From Gammaproteobacteria bacterium (lineage in GTDB: Bacteria > Pseudomonadota > Gammaproteobacteria > Pseudomonadales > Pseudomonadaceae): a stretch of 49,033 nucleotides of DNA. The stretch lies in NCBI GenBank assembly GCA_018826895.1, contig JAHJYA010000093.1, positions 1-49,033 on the forward strand. The letters are read 5' to 3'. Every line of letters starts with the position of its first letter. Position 1 is the stretch's first letter. Shown piece by piece: positions 1 to 9,236 of the stretch. The translations under genes were made by a program, and so were the position numbers. Under the pieces are notes generated by a model. The model made no database searches and was not told the origin of the DNA. It was given only the letters and a program-made list of their open reading frames with translations.

Positions 1-5
1 ATCTT

Positions 6-44
6 GGAGGACTTGGCAAGGGAACAACATTCCCTGCGTCCTCC
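6..44. repeat. imperfect inverted repeat at the window start
   Basis: Two nested arms are visible: GGAGGAC (6-12) pairs with GTCCTCC (38-44), and inside them AGGGAA (19-24) pairs with TTCCCT (30-35) around a 5-nt loop. No T-run follows directly. It could be the tail of a terminator of a gene left of the window, or an extragenic palindrome; the sequence does not decide. Confidence 0.4.
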
Positions 45-151
45 GCCTAGCCTGGCGAGATTTTTCGCAGCAACGCGGCTTGCGACGAAACGGGAACAGC
101 CCCTAACAACCTGCGCGCTCACTGACAACTAAACCTAAAAGGACCTTTGCC

Positions 152-679
152 GTGACACCTACACGCTACAGCCCCGCTCAAATCGCCCTGCACTGGCTCA
201 GTGCACTTCTGGTACTCATCATCATCGCCCTGCCCTACGGCAGTGATCTGTTTGGCCCACTGCTAGGTGGCACAGGTGGAGTATTTACCCTGCACAAATC
301 GCTCGGCATTACCGTACTGGTGCTGACCGTGCTGCGCCTGCTGGTGCGCGCACGTCAGGGCGTGCCCAATCTGCTTGGTGCCCACAGCGCCCTGCAACAG
401 CGCGCGGCCAAGGCCGGGCATGCCCTGCTCTATCTTCTGCTGGTGCTGATGCCGCTGACCGGCATTCTGTTCGGCAAGCGCCCACTGGACCTGTTCTGGC
501 TGGTGGAAATAGGCCCAGTCGCGGTCAGTGATAGCGTGCGCGAACTGGCCAAGCTCTTTCACGTAACCGCCCAGTATCTGCTGTTCGCCATGATCCTCGG
601 CCATGCCGGCATGGCCCTGTGGCACCACCATGTACACCGCGACGGCGTGCTGCGCGCCATGCTGCCTGGCCGCAACTGA
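152..679 (+). CDS. cytochrome b561 family membrane protein
   Basis: A 175-residue, four-helix inner-membrane haem b protein of the bacterial cytochrome b561 (CybB) family, expected to move electrons between quinol and a periplasmic or membrane acceptor. It opens with the family signature YSPAQIALHW, and candidate haem-ligand histidines are H14, H48, H137 and H151, in helices 1, 2 and 4. H90 starts the third helix (AGHALLYLLLVLMPLTG). Length is normal for the family. The start is a GTG, and the AAAAGGA just upstream (137-143) is a usable ribosome site. The gene stands alone; the next gene begins 150 nt downstream in the same direction. The physiological partner cannot be read from the sequence. 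Confidence 0.9.
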   Translation: MTPTRYSPAQIALHWLSALLVLIIIALPYGSDLFGPLLGGTGGVFTLHKSLGITVLVLTVLRLLVRARQGVPNLLGAHSALQQRAAKAGHALLYLLLVLMPLTGILFGKRPLDLFWLVEIGPVAVSDSVRELAKLFHVTAQYLLFAMILGHAGMALWHHHVHRDGVLRAMLPGRN

Positions 680-829
680 ATTCGATCAGAGGCCAGGCCT
701 GAAGCGCCTTTCTGGATTACGCCTGCGGGCTCATTCAGCAAGGCGCTCTGTCCTCACTATTGGGCTGATAGGTGGCCTTGGCTAAGGGGAGCTTCTAGAA
801 TCGCCGCCTGACTTTCAGGAGCAGCCTCC

Positions 830-1609
830 ATGCTGATGGTGATTTCCCCGGCCAAGACCCTCGACTACGACAGCGCACCGGCCACCACGCGCTACACCCT
901 GCCCGAACACCTTAGCCACTCGCACGAGCTGATCGATCAGCTGCGTGACTTCAGCCCGGCACAGATCGCCGAGCTGATGCACCTCTCCGACAAACTTGCG
1001 GGACTCAATGCGGCGCGTTTCGGCAGCTGGAGCGAGCCCTTCACACCTGAGAATGCCAAGCAGGCCCTGCTGGCCTTCAAAGGTGACGTGTACACCGGCC
1101 TCCACGCCGATGACTTCAACGAAGCTGACTTCGACTTTGCCCAGCGCCATCTGCGCATGCTCTCGGGTCTGTATGGCGTGCTGCGCCCGCTGGACCTCAT
1201 GCAGCCTTATCGCCTGGAGATGGGCACCAAGCTGGCCAATCCGCGCGGCAAGGACTTGTATGCGTTCTGGGGTGAACATATCAGCGGCTGGCTGAACGCC
1301 GCCCTGCAGGCCCAGGGCGATGATGTTCTGCTCAATCTCGCTTCTAACGAATACTTCGCTGCGGTCAAACGCAAGGCATTGAATGCGCGCATCATCAATA
1401 CCGAGTTTCGTGATCTGAAAAATGGCCAGTACAAGATCATCAGTTTCTATGCCAAGAAAGCACGCGGGCTAATGGCGCGTTATGTCATCAAAGAAAGACT
1501 GAAAGATCCTCAGGGTCTCAAAGACTTCAATCTGGATGGTTACCATTACTCCCAACAAAATTCTGACGCCAATAATTTGGTATTTCTGCGTGAACACTTG
1601 ACGGATTAA
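830..1609 (+). CDS. yaaA: YaaA family peroxide-stress protein (DUF328)
   Basis: A 259-residue soluble cytosolic protein of the YaaA/UPF0246 family. The opening [12 protein letters not shown], the central [22 protein letters not shown] and the end [18 protein letters not shown] are diagnostic. In E. coli, YaaA is induced by OxyR and limits free intracellular iron during hydrogen peroxide stress; the fold binds DNA, but its exact chemistry is not settled. Length is normal and all conserved blocks are present. The ATG at 830 follows CAGGAG at a suitable distance. A perfect 9-bp stem-loop 100 nt downstream probably ends the transcript before the algD control region. Confidence 0.93.
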   Translation: MLMVISPAKTLDYDSAPATTRYTLPEHLSHSHELIDQLRDFSPAQIAELMHLSDKLAGLNAARFGSWSEPFTPENAKQALLAFKGDVYTGLHADDFNEADFDFAQRHLRMLSGLYGVLRPLDLMQPYRLEMGTKLANPRGKDLYAFWGEHISGWLNAALQAQGDDVLLNLASNEYFAAVKRKALNARIINTEFRDLKNGQYKIISFYAKKARGLMARYVIKERLKDPQGLKDFNLDGYHYSQQNSDANNLVFLREHLTD

Positions 1610-1708
1610 CCACAGCCTGAAGCGGGGCATTTCTACTTGAGCGACGCGCGGTTCAATTTAATACCGACACGACCTGCCAAATAGATCACAAACTTGCAAC
1701 TTGCAGAA

Positions 1709-1729
1709 CTCGGCCCGCAACGGGCCGAG
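1709..1729 (+). terminator. stem-loop, probable terminator of yaaA
   Basis: CTCGGCCCG (1709-1717) and CGGGCCGAG (1721-1729) form a perfect 9-bp stem with a CAA loop. The downstream tail (cacaggcttta) has only a short T-run, so termination strength is uncertain. It separates yaaA from the algD upstream region. Confidence 0.5.
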
Positions 1730-1825
1730 CACAGGCTTTAATTGTCCAACAATCTTTATTAGCCCCGCGGATTGCCTGCACTTCAGCACTACCCCCTTAC
1801 CACCCGGCTCTTCCCAAACCCTGCA

Positions 1826-1861
1826 AAAGTGCCAGCATTATGCTGGCCATCATGGCACTTT
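1826..1861. promoter_or_regulatory. nested palindrome upstream of the algD promoter (operator candidate)
   Basis: Two overlapping perfect inverted repeats: GCCAGCAT-T-ATGCTGGC (1831-1847) and the wider pair AAAGTGCCA (1826-1834) with TGGCACTT(T) (1853-1861). They lie about 75-110 nt upstream of the predicted start of transcription, where a dimeric regulator could act on algD. The binding protein is not identifiable from sequence alone. Confidence 0.5.
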
Positions 1862-1887
1862 GTATATTTCCAATCGTTACGAAAGGG

Positions 1888-1897
1888 GACGAACGGT
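1888..1897 (-). promoter_or_regulatory. AlgR-type binding box at the algD promoter
   Basis: GACGAACGGT on the + strand is the reverse complement of ACCGTTCGTC, the core recognised by the response regulator AlgR in P. aeruginosa. It ends two bases before the -35-like GAACTA. P. aeruginosa algD also has a promoter-proximal AlgR site besides remote ones; no second exact copy was found upstream here. Confidence 0.7.
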
Positions 1898-1899
1898 AG

Positions 1900-1927
1900 G
1901 AACTAACCAAAAATCTACACACTCTTA
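1900..1927 (+). promoter_or_regulatory. sigma-22 (AlgU/AlgT)-like promoter of the alginate operon
   Basis: GAACTA (1900-1905), a 17-nt spacer and TCTTA (1923-1927) match the extracytoplasmic sigma-22 consensus GAACTT-N16/17-TCTGA at all but two positions. Transcription would start near 1934, giving an algD leader of about 350 nt, close to the leader known in P. aeruginosa. The abutting AlgR-type box supports the assignment. Confidence 0.7.
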
Positions 1928-2235
1928 CTTCCGCGTAATACTTCCTCACGCTGATTTCTGCGTGATACCAAACTGCCGCCATTTATGAACTTAATTGTTC
2001 ACGGCAGCGTATTACTCGACACCTGTGTCTGCGAAAGTAAGGAGAGCGTTAAACCGTCATAGACACTGCAAACTTCTCAAGCGCGCGCCCAAGCGGCATT
2101 GTTATGCGCGACAACTTCAAGGGCATGTTTCAACTATAAGCCCGCTGGACTTCCTGACGATGGGGAGTCACTTAATCTTGTATGCCTGCTTCATTCACCG
2201 CGCTGTTTCTTACAGACGTGAATGGACACTCAGTC

Positions 2236-2257
2236 GTGGCCGTTTATAGCCACTTTT
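2236..2257 (+). promoter_or_regulatory. terminator-like hairpin in the algD leader
   Basis: GTGGC (2236-2240) and GCCAC (2249-2253) form a 5-bp stem with an 8-nt AU-rich loop, followed directly by TTTT. It sits about 30 nt upstream of the algD start. The stem is short, so it may be a weak attenuator, a stability element or chance. Confidence 0.3.
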
Positions 2258-2286
2258 AATTGCGTTAAATGGACGAGGTGATTGCG

Positions 2287-3597
2287 ATGCGTATCAGCAT
2301 CTTTGGTTTGGGTTATGTGGGTGCCGTCTGCGCCGGTTGTTTGTCGGCGCGTGGCCATGACGTGGTCGGCGTGGATGTCTCGACGACCAAGATCGACCTG
2401 ATCAACACGGGCAAATCGCCGATTGTCGAACCTGGCCTGGAAGAACTTCTGCAAAAAGGCCTGGCCACCGGCCGCCTGCGCGGCACCACCGATGTCGCCG
2501 ATGCCGTACGCGACACCGAGGTATCGTTCATCTGCGTGGGTACGCCCAGCAAGAAGAACGGCGACCTGGGCCTCGAGTACATCGAAGGCGTGTGCCGTGA
2601 AATCGGCGAAGCCATGCGCGACAAGCCGGGCCGTCACACCGTGGTGGTACGCAGCACCGTACTGCCGGGCACCGCTAAAAACGTCGTAATTCCGATCCTT
2701 GAAGCCAGCTCCGGCAAGAAGGCCGGCGTCGACTTCGGCGTGGCCGTCAACCCCGAGTTCCTGCGCGAAAGCACCGCCATCAAGGACTACGATTTCCCGC
2801 CGATGACCGTGATCGGCGAACTCGACAGCGCCTCCGGCGACCTGCTGGAAAGCATCTACAGCGAGCTCGACGCGCCGGTGATCCGTAAGGGCATCGATGT
2901 CGCCGAGATGATCAAGTACACCTGCAACGTCTGGCACGCGACCAAGGTCACCTTCGCCAACGAGATCGGCAACATCGCCAAGGCCTGCGGCGTCGATGGC
3001 CGCGAGGTGATGGATGTGATCTGCCAGGACCACAAACTTAACCTGTCCAAGTACTACATGAAGCCCGGCTTCGCCTTCGGCGGCTCCTGCCTGCCCAAGG
3101 ATGTGCGCGCCCTGTCATACCGCGCTGGCAGCCTGGATGTCGATGCCCCGCTGATTGGCTCGCTGATGCGCAGCAATAGCATCCAGGTGCAGAACGCCTT
3201 CGACATCATCACCAGCTACGACAAGCGCAAAGTTGCCCTGCTCGGCCTGAGCTTCAAGGCCGGCACCGATGACCTGCGCGAAAGCCCGCTGGTGGAGCTG
3301 GCAGAAATGCTCATCGGCAAAGGTTACGACCTGAGCATTTACGACCGCAACGTCGAGTACGCCCGTGTCTACGGGGCGAACAAGGAGTACATCGAGTCGA
3401 AGATCCCGCACGTCTCCTCGCTGCTCAACAGCGACTTCGACGCCGTGGTGCGCGAGGCCGATGTGATCATCCTGGGCAATGGCGATCAGGACTTCGCGCC
3501 GCTGGCGCAGCAAGCCCTGGCCGGCAAACACGTGGTCGATCTGGTCGGTTTCATGCCCACCGCCTCGCGCGAGGGTAGTGAAGGCATTTGCTGGTAA
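2287..3597 (+). CDS. algD: GDP-mannose 6-dehydrogenase AlgD
   Basis: This cytosolic enzyme oxidises GDP-mannose to GDP-mannuronate with two NAD+, the committed step of alginate synthesis. The 436-residue product has the same length as P. aeruginosa AlgD. The N-terminal Rossmann motif GLGYVGAVCAG begins at residue 7, and the central helix and C-terminal sugar-nucleotide domain carry FGGSCLPKD with the catalytic Cys at 268. The end DLVGFMP..GICW is typical. I start it at the ATG of MRISIFG, which has GAGG nine bases upstream; an in-frame ATG 18 nt earlier would add MDEVIA, absent in the family. It is first in the operon and probably under the sigma-22-like promoter at 1900-1927. Confidence 0.98.
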   Translation: MRISIFGLGYVGAVCAGCLSARGHDVVGVDVSTTKIDLINTGKSPIVEPGLEELLQKGLATGRLRGTTDVADAVRDTEVSFICVGTPSKKNGDLGLEYIEGVCREIGEAMRDKPGRHTVVVRSTVLPGTAKNVVIPILEASSGKKAGVDFGVAVNPEFLRESTAIKDYDFPPMTVIGELDSASGDLLESIYSELDAPVIRKGIDVAEMIKYTCNVWHATKVTFANEIGNIAKACGVDGREVMDVICQDHKLNLSKYYMKPGFAFGGSCLPKDVRALSYRAGSLDVDAPLIGSLMRSNSIQVQNAFDIITSYDKRKVALLGLSFKAGTDDLRESPLVELAEMLIGKGYDLSIYDRNVEYARVYGANKEYIESKIPHVSSLLNSDFDAVVREADVIILGNGDQDFAPLAQQALAGKHVVDLVGFMPTASREGSEGICW

Positions 3598-3614
3598 CAC
3601 CGTACACGCTGCCT

Positions 3615-3644
3615 GCCCCGGTACGCCTGCGCGGCTACCGGGGC
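3615..3644 (+). other. intercistronic stem-loop between algD and alg8
   Basis: GCCCCGGTA (3615-3623) and TACCGGGGC (3636-3644) form a perfect 9-bp stem with a 12-nt loop in the 72-nt gap. No T-run follows, so processing, 3'-end protection of the algD message or partial pausing are more likely than termination. Confidence 0.6.
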
Positions 3645-3669
3645 CTAACCCAGACTGCGGATGGACCCT

Positions 3670-5151
3670 ATGCACACGCTGAAGACCGGCCTCAACCAGG
3701 CCGCCGGATGGCTGTTTTACCTATCATTGCTGATGCTGCTCGCCCTGGCCTTGCCCAGGAGCGTGTTCGACCCCGAGTCCAGGGATTTCCTCCTGCTCAT
3801 CGGCCTGGTCGGCATCTGGCGCTATTCCATGGGTGCCCTGCACTTTGTGCGCGGCATGCTGTTTTTGTACGTGGTGTACCCCTATTACCGCCGTAAGGTA
3901 AAAAAACTCGGCAAGGACGCCGACCCCTCTCATGTGTTCCTGCTGGTGACCAGCTTTCGCATCGACGCCCTGACCACCGCTCAGGTCTACCGCTCGGTGA
4001 TTCGCGAGGCCATCGAATGTGGCTTCCCGACCACCGTGGTGTGCTCGATCGTCGAGCTGTCCGATGAGTTGCTGGTGAAGAACCTGTGGACCCGCATGAA
4101 CCCGCCTGAGCACGTCAAGTTGGACTTCGTGCGGATTCCCGGCACCGGAAAGCGCGACGGCCTGGCGTATGGTTTCCGCGCCATTTCCCGGCACCTGCCT
4201 GATTATCGCGCCGTGGTTGCCGTAGTCGATGGCGACACCGTACTGGCCGAGGGCGTGGTGAAGAAAACCGTGCCATGGTTCCAGCTGTTTTCCAATGTCG
4301 GCGGCTTGACCACCAACGAGTTCTGCGAGGTGCGCGGCAGCTACATCATGAGCGAGTGGCACAAGCTGCGCTTTGCCCAGCGACACATCAATATGTGCTC
4401 GATGGCGCTGTCCAAGCGCGTGCTGACCATGACCGGGCGCATGTCGGTATTTCGCGCCAAGGTGGTCACCGACCCGGAGTTCATCCGCGACGTGGAGAGC
4501 GACCATCTGGACCATTGGCGCCTGGGGCGTTTCCAGTTCCTCACTGGCGACGACAAGTCCAGCTGGTACAGCCTGATGCGCCTGGGCTACGACACCTTCT
4601 ACGTACCGGACGCGGCGATCAATACGGTCGAGCACCCGCCGGAAAAGAGTTTCATCAAGGCCAGTCGCAAACTGATGTTCCGCTGGTATGGCAACAACCT
4701 GCGGCAGAACTCGCGCGCCCTGCGCCTGGGTATGGGCCGCCTGGGGTTGTTCACCAGCGTGGTGCTGTTCGACCAGCGCGTATCGATGTGGACCTGCCTG
4801 CTCGGCCTCGCCGTGGCGATCATCGCCAGCATCAAGTACAGCATCGTCTACCTGCTGATCTACCTGATGTGGATCGGTACCACACGGTTGCTGCTGACCC
4901 TGCTGCTGAGCTTCAGCGGCCACCCGATTGGCCCGGCCTACCCGGCCATCCTCTATTACAACCAGATCGTCGGCGCGCTGGTGAAGATCTACGTGTTCTT
5001 CCGCCTCGACCAGCAGTCCTGGACCCGCCAGAACACCAAGCTTGACCGTGGACTGCGCAGCTTCCAGCTGTGGTTCAACAGTTGGTCCTCGCGCGCCATG
5101 ACCTTTTCTGCTGCCAGCGTGTTTATCGCCACCCTTCTGGTGTTGGTGTGA
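3670..5151 (+). CDS. alg8: mannuronan synthase catalytic subunit Alg8
   Basis: An inner-membrane family 2 glycosyltransferase that polymerises GDP-mannuronate into polymannuronate and moves the chain across the membrane. Two N-terminal membrane segments (about 12-30 and 36-63) precede the cytosolic domain with VVDGDT (D187, D189), [14 protein letters not shown] and the [10 protein letters not shown] block that replaces QxxRW. Several C-terminal helices follow. The ATG at 3670 ([14 protein letters not shown]) fits the family N-terminus and has GGATGG five bases upstream; an ATG at 3661 would add three residues. Activity needs Alg44 bound to c-di-GMP. The 493-residue length is normal. Confidence 0.97.
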   Translation: MHTLKTGLNQAAGWLFYLSLLMLLALALPRSVFDPESRDFLLLIGLVGIWRYSMGALHFVRGMLFLYVVYPYYRRKVKKLGKDADPSHVFLLVTSFRIDALTTAQVYRSVIREAIECGFPTTVVCSIVELSDELLVKNLWTRMNPPEHVKLDFVRIPGTGKRDGLAYGFRAISRHLPDYRAVVAVVDGDTVLAEGVVKKTVPWFQLFSNVGGLTTNEFCEVRGSYIMSEWHKLRFAQRHINMCSMALSKRVLTMTGRMSVFRAKVVTDPEFIRDVESDHLDHWRLGRFQFLTGDDKSSWYSLMRLGYDTFYVPDAAINTVEHPPEKSFIKASRKLMFRWYGNNLRQNSRALRLGMGRLGLFTSVVLFDQRVSMWTCLLGLAVAIIASIKYSIVYLLIYLMWIGTTRLLLTLLLSFSGHPIGPAYPAILYYNQIVGALVKIYVFFRLDQQSWTRQNTKLDRGLRSFQLWFNSWSSRAMTFSAASVFIATLLVLV

Positions 5152-5181
5152 TCGGAACTTTCGAATAGGAAATTTGCAAGC

Positions 5182-6348
5182 ATGAGTACAGCCCAGAACA
5201 TCAATGTGGTTCATGAATCCGAAGCCCAGCGCCAGCACGCCCGCGTGAAACTGCCGGCGGTGCTGCGCTACACGGCGGCCAGCCGCGAACGGGTGGAAGC
5301 GCGCATCCTCGACATCTCGGCCGGTGGTTTCAGCTTCAGCACCGGCAAGGTGCCGGTCACGGTCGGCGAGCATCACAAAGGCCGCCTGCAGTTCCAGCTC
5401 GACAGCCTCGACCTGGGCATCGACGTGGAATTCCAGGTACAGAGCGTCGACAACGCCCAGGCGCGTATCGGCTGCCAGTTCCACAACCTCAAACCCCGCG
5501 AGCAGGCCACCCTGCGCTACCTGATCAGTGCCTACCTGGGCGGTGAGCTGGTCAGCGTCGGCGACCTGCTCAACACCCTGCAGCGCGAGAACTTCACCAA
5601 GGCGCGCAAACAAGGTGGCGCGGGCAACGGCATGAACGCCCTCGGCCGCCTGCGTGCCGTCAGCTTCAGCCTGGCAGTGTTCCTCGTCGGTCTGGCGGCA
5701 TTCGGTTTTATCTTCAAGTCGGTGTACGGCCTGTACTTCGTTACCCACGCCAAATCGGCCCAGGTCAACGTGCCCAGCCTGCAAGTGACCATGCCGCGTG
5801 AGGGGACGGTACAAAGCCTGATCGGCCCGGATGCCAGCGTCGACAAAGGCGCCCCACTGGCGTCCTTCTCGGCCTCGATGCTGGAAATGCTCAAAGGCCA
5901 CCTGAGCGATGAACAGCTCGAACCGGCCAATATCGAGACGCTGTTCGGCAAGCAGGTCAAAGGCACTCTGACCAGCCCCTGCAACTGCAAGGTCTCGCGC
6001 CAACTGGTGGCTGATGGTCAGTTCGCCAGCAAGGGCGATGTGATCTTCGAATTGGTGCCCCAGGACACCAAGGCCAACATCCTCGCCAGCTTCCCCTACC
6101 GCAAGCTTGAACAAGCACGCCCCGGCACCCGCGCGACCTTCTGGGTGGCCGGTGACGAGCAGGCGCGTCAGGGCACCATCGTCAGCAGCACCCTGCATGA
6201 CAACGGCCTGGCCAGCGATATCCGCGTGATCATCGAGCCGGACCAGACCCTGCCCAGCTCCCTGGCCAGCCTGCCGGTGGAAGTCACCCTGGATGCCGGC
6301 CCGTCGTTCGACTGGATGATCGACAAAGCCGTCGCGGCTGGTTTGTGA
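5182..6348 (+). CDS. alg44: alginate co-polymerase Alg44 (PilZ c-di-GMP receptor)
   Basis: This 388-residue inner-membrane protein activates Alg8 on binding c-di-GMP. The N-terminal cytosolic PilZ domain has both signature parts intact: R17 and R21 in QRQHAR, and D44-x-S-x-x-G in DISAGG. One membrane segment (about residues 158-180) leads to a periplasmic membrane-fusion-like (HlyD-type) domain thought to bridge the synthase and the AlgK/AlgE export apparatus. The ATG follows TAGGAAA. The gene overlaps nothing upstream; algK follows with its ribosome site on the alg44 stop codon. All residues expected for c-di-GMP binding are present, so alginate here should be c-di-GMP controlled. Confidence 0.97.
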   Translation: MSTAQNINVVHESEAQRQHARVKLPAVLRYTAASRERVEARILDISAGGFSFSTGKVPVTVGEHHKGRLQFQLDSLDLGIDVEFQVQSVDNAQARIGCQFHNLKPREQATLRYLISAYLGGELVSVGDLLNTLQRENFTKARKQGGAGNGMNALGRLRAVSFSLAVFLVGLAAFGFIFKSVYGLYFVTHAKSAQVNVPSLQVTMPREGTVQSLIGPDASVDKGAPLASFSASMLEMLKGHLSDEQLEPANIETLFGKQVKGTLTSPCNCKVSRQLVADGQFASKGDVIFELVPQDTKANILASFPYRKLEQARPGTRATFWVAGDEQARQGTIVSSTLHDNGLASDIRVIIEPDQTLPSSLASLPVEVTLDAGPSFDWMIDKAVAAGL

Positions 6349-6359
6349 GGAGGCTCACC

Positions 6360-7757
6360 GTGCCGATTTTCGACTCCCGCCTAGCCCCGCGTGGCCCTGC
6401 CCTGCCCCTGCTAGCGCTTGCGCTGGCAGTCGGCCTGGGCGGCTGCGCCGGTCTGCCGGACCAGCGCCTGGCTGCCGAAGCGCTCAAGCGCGGCGATACC
6501 CAGACTGCCGAGCAGCATTACCGCCAGCTCGCCGAGCTGGGCTACGTCAACGCGCAGATTGGCCTGGCCGATCTGCAACTGGCCAATGGCACGCCAGAAG
6601 ACCTGGCAGCAGCCGAACGCACCTACCGCCAGGCCATGGACAGCTCGCCGCGCGCCAAAGCGCGCCTGGGCAAGCTGCTGGCGCGCAAACCGGGCGCCAG
6701 CAGCGAGGAACGCCGTGAGGCGGCCAGCCTGCTCGACCAAGCCTTCACGGCCGGCGAGCCCGGCACCCTGATGCCGCTGACACTGCTCTATCTGCAGTAT
6801 CCACAGGACTTTCCCGGTATGAACGTGCACAGCCAAATCGCCACCTGGCGCCAGCAAGGTCACGCCGAAGCGGACCTGGCGCAGATCCTCTACTACCGCA
6901 CCCAGGGTACCTACGACCAGCACCTCGGCGAGATCGAGCAGATCTGTCAGAACATGCTCGCCCAAGCCGATGTCTGCTATGTCGAGCTGGCCACCGTGTA
7001 CCAGAAACAGGCCGATAGCGAACGCCAGCAGGCCCTGCTCGAACGCTTGATGAACGGCTACCACAGCGGCGCAGTGCCGGCCCAACGGGTCGACGCCGTG
7101 GCCCAGGTGCTGGCTGACGCTGAGCTGGGCACGCCCAACGAGGGCAAGGCTCAGGAAATGCTGGAAGCCATCGCCGCGAACTACCCAGCCGCCTGGGTCA
7201 GCCTCGCCCGCCTGCTCTATGACTACCCGGCACTGGGCGACATCGAGCAGATGATGACCTACCTGGACAACGGCCGTGCCGCCGCGCTGCCCCGCGCCGA
7301 ACTGCTGCTCGGGCGTCTGTACTACGAAGGCAAGCTGGTCCCGCAAGACCCGCAAAAAGCCGAACAGCACCTGCGCAAGGCCGCGCCAAGCGAGCCAAGC
7401 GCCAACTACTTCCTCGGCCAGATCTACCTACGCGGCTACCTGGGCGACATCTACCCGCAACAGGCGCTGGACCACCTGCTCAGCGCTGCGCGCACCGGGC
7501 AGATCAACGCCGACCAGGCCCTCGCGCAGATGTTCTCCCAAGGCAAGGGCATCCAGCCGGACCTCGCCACGGCCTATGTATTCAGCCAGCTGGCCCTGGC
7601 CAAGGACACCCCGCAAACCACCGAACTGGCCCGTGAGATCGAGCAGCGCCTGCCCGCCACCGACCAGTTGCGTGCGCGCCGCATGCTTAACGAGGAGCGC
7701 CAGTTGCGCGGTATCGCCCTGCAGCAACTGGCCCCGATGCAGGCGCAGACCCCATGA
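6360..7757 (+). CDS. algK: alginate export lipoprotein AlgK (TPR/Sel1 scaffold)
   Basis: A 465-residue outer-membrane lipoprotein made of TPR/Sel1-like helical repeats. It helps place AlgE and holds the periplasmic alginate complex together. A lipobox LGGC with the lipidated Cys at about residue 29 follows the signal peptide; repeats run through the rest, for example [13 protein letters not shown] and [16 protein letters not shown] choose the GTG at 6360 because GAGGAGG (6347-6353) lies six bases before it; an in-frame GTG at 6345 would add five residues and has no such site. Its ribosome site overlaps the alg44 stop, and the gene ends in an ATGA overlap with algE, so translation is coupled. 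Confidence 0.95.
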   Translation: MPIFDSRLAPRGPALPLLALALAVGLGGCAGLPDQRLAAEALKRGDTQTAEQHYRQLAELGYVNAQIGLADLQLANGTPEDLAAAERTYRQAMDSSPRAKARLGKLLARKPGASSEERREAASLLDQAFTAGEPGTLMPLTLLYLQYPQDFPGMNVHSQIATWRQQGHAEADLAQILYYRTQGTYDQHLGEIEQICQNMLAQADVCYVELATVYQKQADSERQQALLERLMNGYHSGAVPAQRVDAVAQVLADAELGTPNEGKAQEMLEAIAANYPAAWVSLARLLYDYPALGDIEQMMTYLDNGRAAALPRAELLLGRLYYEGKLVPQDPQKAEQHLRKAAPSEPSANYFLGQIYLRGYLGDIYPQQALDHLLSAARTGQINADQALAQMFSQGKGIQPDLATAYVFSQLALAKDTPQTTELAREIEQRLPATDQLRARRMLNEERQLRGIALQQLAPMQAQTP

Positions 7758-9226
7758 GCAAGGACTTCCGCATGACCCTCAACCGGATCGCCAGCAGCCT
7801 CGGCCTTGGCATGAGCGTACTCTGCGCCAGCTCGGCCTGGGCGGTGCAGATGAGCGACGACACCTTCGGTATCGACTTCAAGATCACCGCCCAATCCGAG
7901 GACGACCGCGACCTCGGCACCCGCGGCGGCGGCGACATCACCGGGCTTGGCATCGACGTGCGGCCCTGGGTGTATGCCCAGCGCGGCGACTGGAGCGCCT
8001 TCGCCATGGGCCAGGCAGTGTCGGCCACCGACATCATCGAAACCGACACCCTGGACAGCAACGACCTGGACAGCGAAGACAGCACCAACAGCAGTAATGA
8101 CGGCCGCGTGCCGGACAAGAGCTACCTCGCCCTGCGCGAATTCTGGGTCGACTACGCCGGCCTCACCGCCTACCCCGGCGAGCACCTACGCCTGGGCCGC
8201 CAACGCCTGCGCAGCGACGAAGGCACCTGGCGCGACACTAATATCGAGGCGCTCAACTGGAGCTTCGACACCACCCTGCTGAATGCCCAGGTCGGCGTCG
8301 CCCAGCGTTTTTCCGAGTACCGCACCGACCTCGACGAACTGGCCCCCGAAGACGAAGACCGCACCCACCTGTTCGCCGACGTGGCCACCCAGTGGACGCC
8401 TGGCCACTGGGTCGGCGTCAAGCTGCACCACAGCCGCGACGACGGCCAGCTGCCGCGTGCCGGCGAGCGCGTCGACGAGCTGAGCAAACGCTACACCGGT
8501 GACCTCACCTGGCTCGGCCTGCACGCCGACGGCGACTTCTTCAACCCACGTTCGAGCAACCCGCTGAACTACTGGGCCCAGGTCACCTGGCTGACCGGCG
8601 ACACCGACCAGCTGGAGCAGACCATCGTCGGCGACGAACGCATCGCCAGCGGCTCGCGCAATCAGGATGTCAACGCCTGGGGCCTGGACCTGGGCCTACG
8701 CTACAGCCTCGACGAACGCTGGAAGGTCGGCGGCGCCTATGCCCGCGGCAGTGGCGGCGGTGATGACGATAGCTCCAAGCAGTTCATGCAGACCGGGCTG
8801 GAGAGCAACCGCTCAAGCTTCACCGGCGTGCAGTCGCGCATGCATCGCTTCGGCGAGGCCTTCCGCGGCGAGCTGTCCAACCTGCAAGTGGCCAGCGCTT
8901 TCAGCTCGATGACCTTCGGCGAGGACTACGACGCCAGCCTGGTCTACCACCGCTTCTGGCGCGTGGATGACAACCAGGACATCGGCGACAGCGGGATCAT
9001 CGCGCCGCTGCAAGACGGCGAAGCCGATATCGGCCAGGAACTCGATCTGGTGGTCACCCGCTACTTCAAACAGGGCCTGCTACCGGCCGCAGTAAGCGAA
9101 CAGCTCGACGAGCGCTCGGCGCTGGTGCGCTTTCGCGGCGGCGTGTTCAAGCCCGGCGATGCCTATGGCAGCGAGGCTGACTCGTTGATGCACCGGGCCT
9201 TTGTCGACTTTATCTGGCGCTTCTGA
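7754..9226 (+). CDS. algE: outer-membrane alginate export porin AlgE
   Basis: A 490-residue precursor of the 18-stranded beta-barrel through which alginate leaves the cell. A signal peptide ends near SSAWA (residue 30). Conserved barrel segments include [25 protein letters not shown], and the protein ends in the outer-membrane sorting residue Phe (DFIWRF). The ATG at 7754 overlaps the algK stop (ATGA). An in-frame ATG at 7772 has a better ribosome site (AAGGA, seven bases upstream) and still leaves a signal peptide, so it is a serious alternative. The long acidic stretch near residues 95-115 ([16 protein letters not shown]) corresponds to a variable acidic segment of the family. Confidence 0.96.
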   Translation: MSKDFRMTLNRIASSLGLGMSVLCASSAWAVQMSDDTFGIDFKITAQSEDDRDLGTRGGGDITGLGIDVRPWVYAQRGDWSAFAMGQAVSATDIIETDTLDSNDLDSEDSTNSSNDGRVPDKSYLALREFWVDYAGLTAYPGEHLRLGRQRLRSDEGTWRDTNIEALNWSFDTTLLNAQVGVAQRFSEYRTDLDELAPEDEDRTHLFADVATQWTPGHWVGVKLHHSRDDGQLPRAGERVDELSKRYTGDLTWLGLHADGDFFNPRSSNPLNYWAQVTWLTGDTDQLEQTIVGDERIASGSRNQDVNAWGLDLGLRYSLDERWKVGGAYARGSGGGDDDSSKQFMQTGLESNRSSFTGVQSRMHRFGEAFRGELSNLQVASAFSSMTFGEDYDASLVYHRFWRVDDNQDIGDSGIIAPLQDGEADIGQELDLVVTRYFKQGLLPAAVSEQLDERSALVRFRGGVFKPGDAYGSEADSLMHRAFVDFIWRF

Positions 9227-9236
9227 GGGCACCGCA

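Larger units (their letters stand above)
1730..2286 (+). promoter_or_regulatory. algD upstream control region and long 5' leader
   Basis: About 560 nt without a credible gene. It is richer in A and T than the flanking genes, and the short open frames across it have no recognisable protein content. Visible from left to right: an operator-like palindrome (1826-1861), an AlgR-type box (1888-1897), a sigma-22-like promoter (1900-1927) and a leader of roughly 350 nt with a terminator-like hairpin just before the algD ribosome site. In P. aeruginosa algD also has a several-hundred-nucleotide leader and remote regulator sites, so the architecture agrees. ATGGA motifs near 2222 and 2269 resemble RsmA/CsrA GGA cores; that is only a suggestion. 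Confidence 0.75.

Noticed and set aside
1987..2014. A second GAACTT that could be another sigma-22 -35 element
   Set aside because: At 16-17 nt spacing the -10 position reads TATTA or GTATT, far from TCTGA. The site GAAC-N6-GTTC may just be a chance inverted repeat.
1701..2249. Two or three short open frames between yaaA and algD
   Set aside because: No protein-like composition or ribosome sites, and they overlap the palindrome, AlgR-type box and promoter of algD.
3724..6198. Very long open frame on the - strand opposite alg8 and alg44
   Set aside because: It is the antisense shadow common in GC-rich genes; composition is Gln/His/Ala rich and no domain is seen, while the + strand genes are unmistakable.
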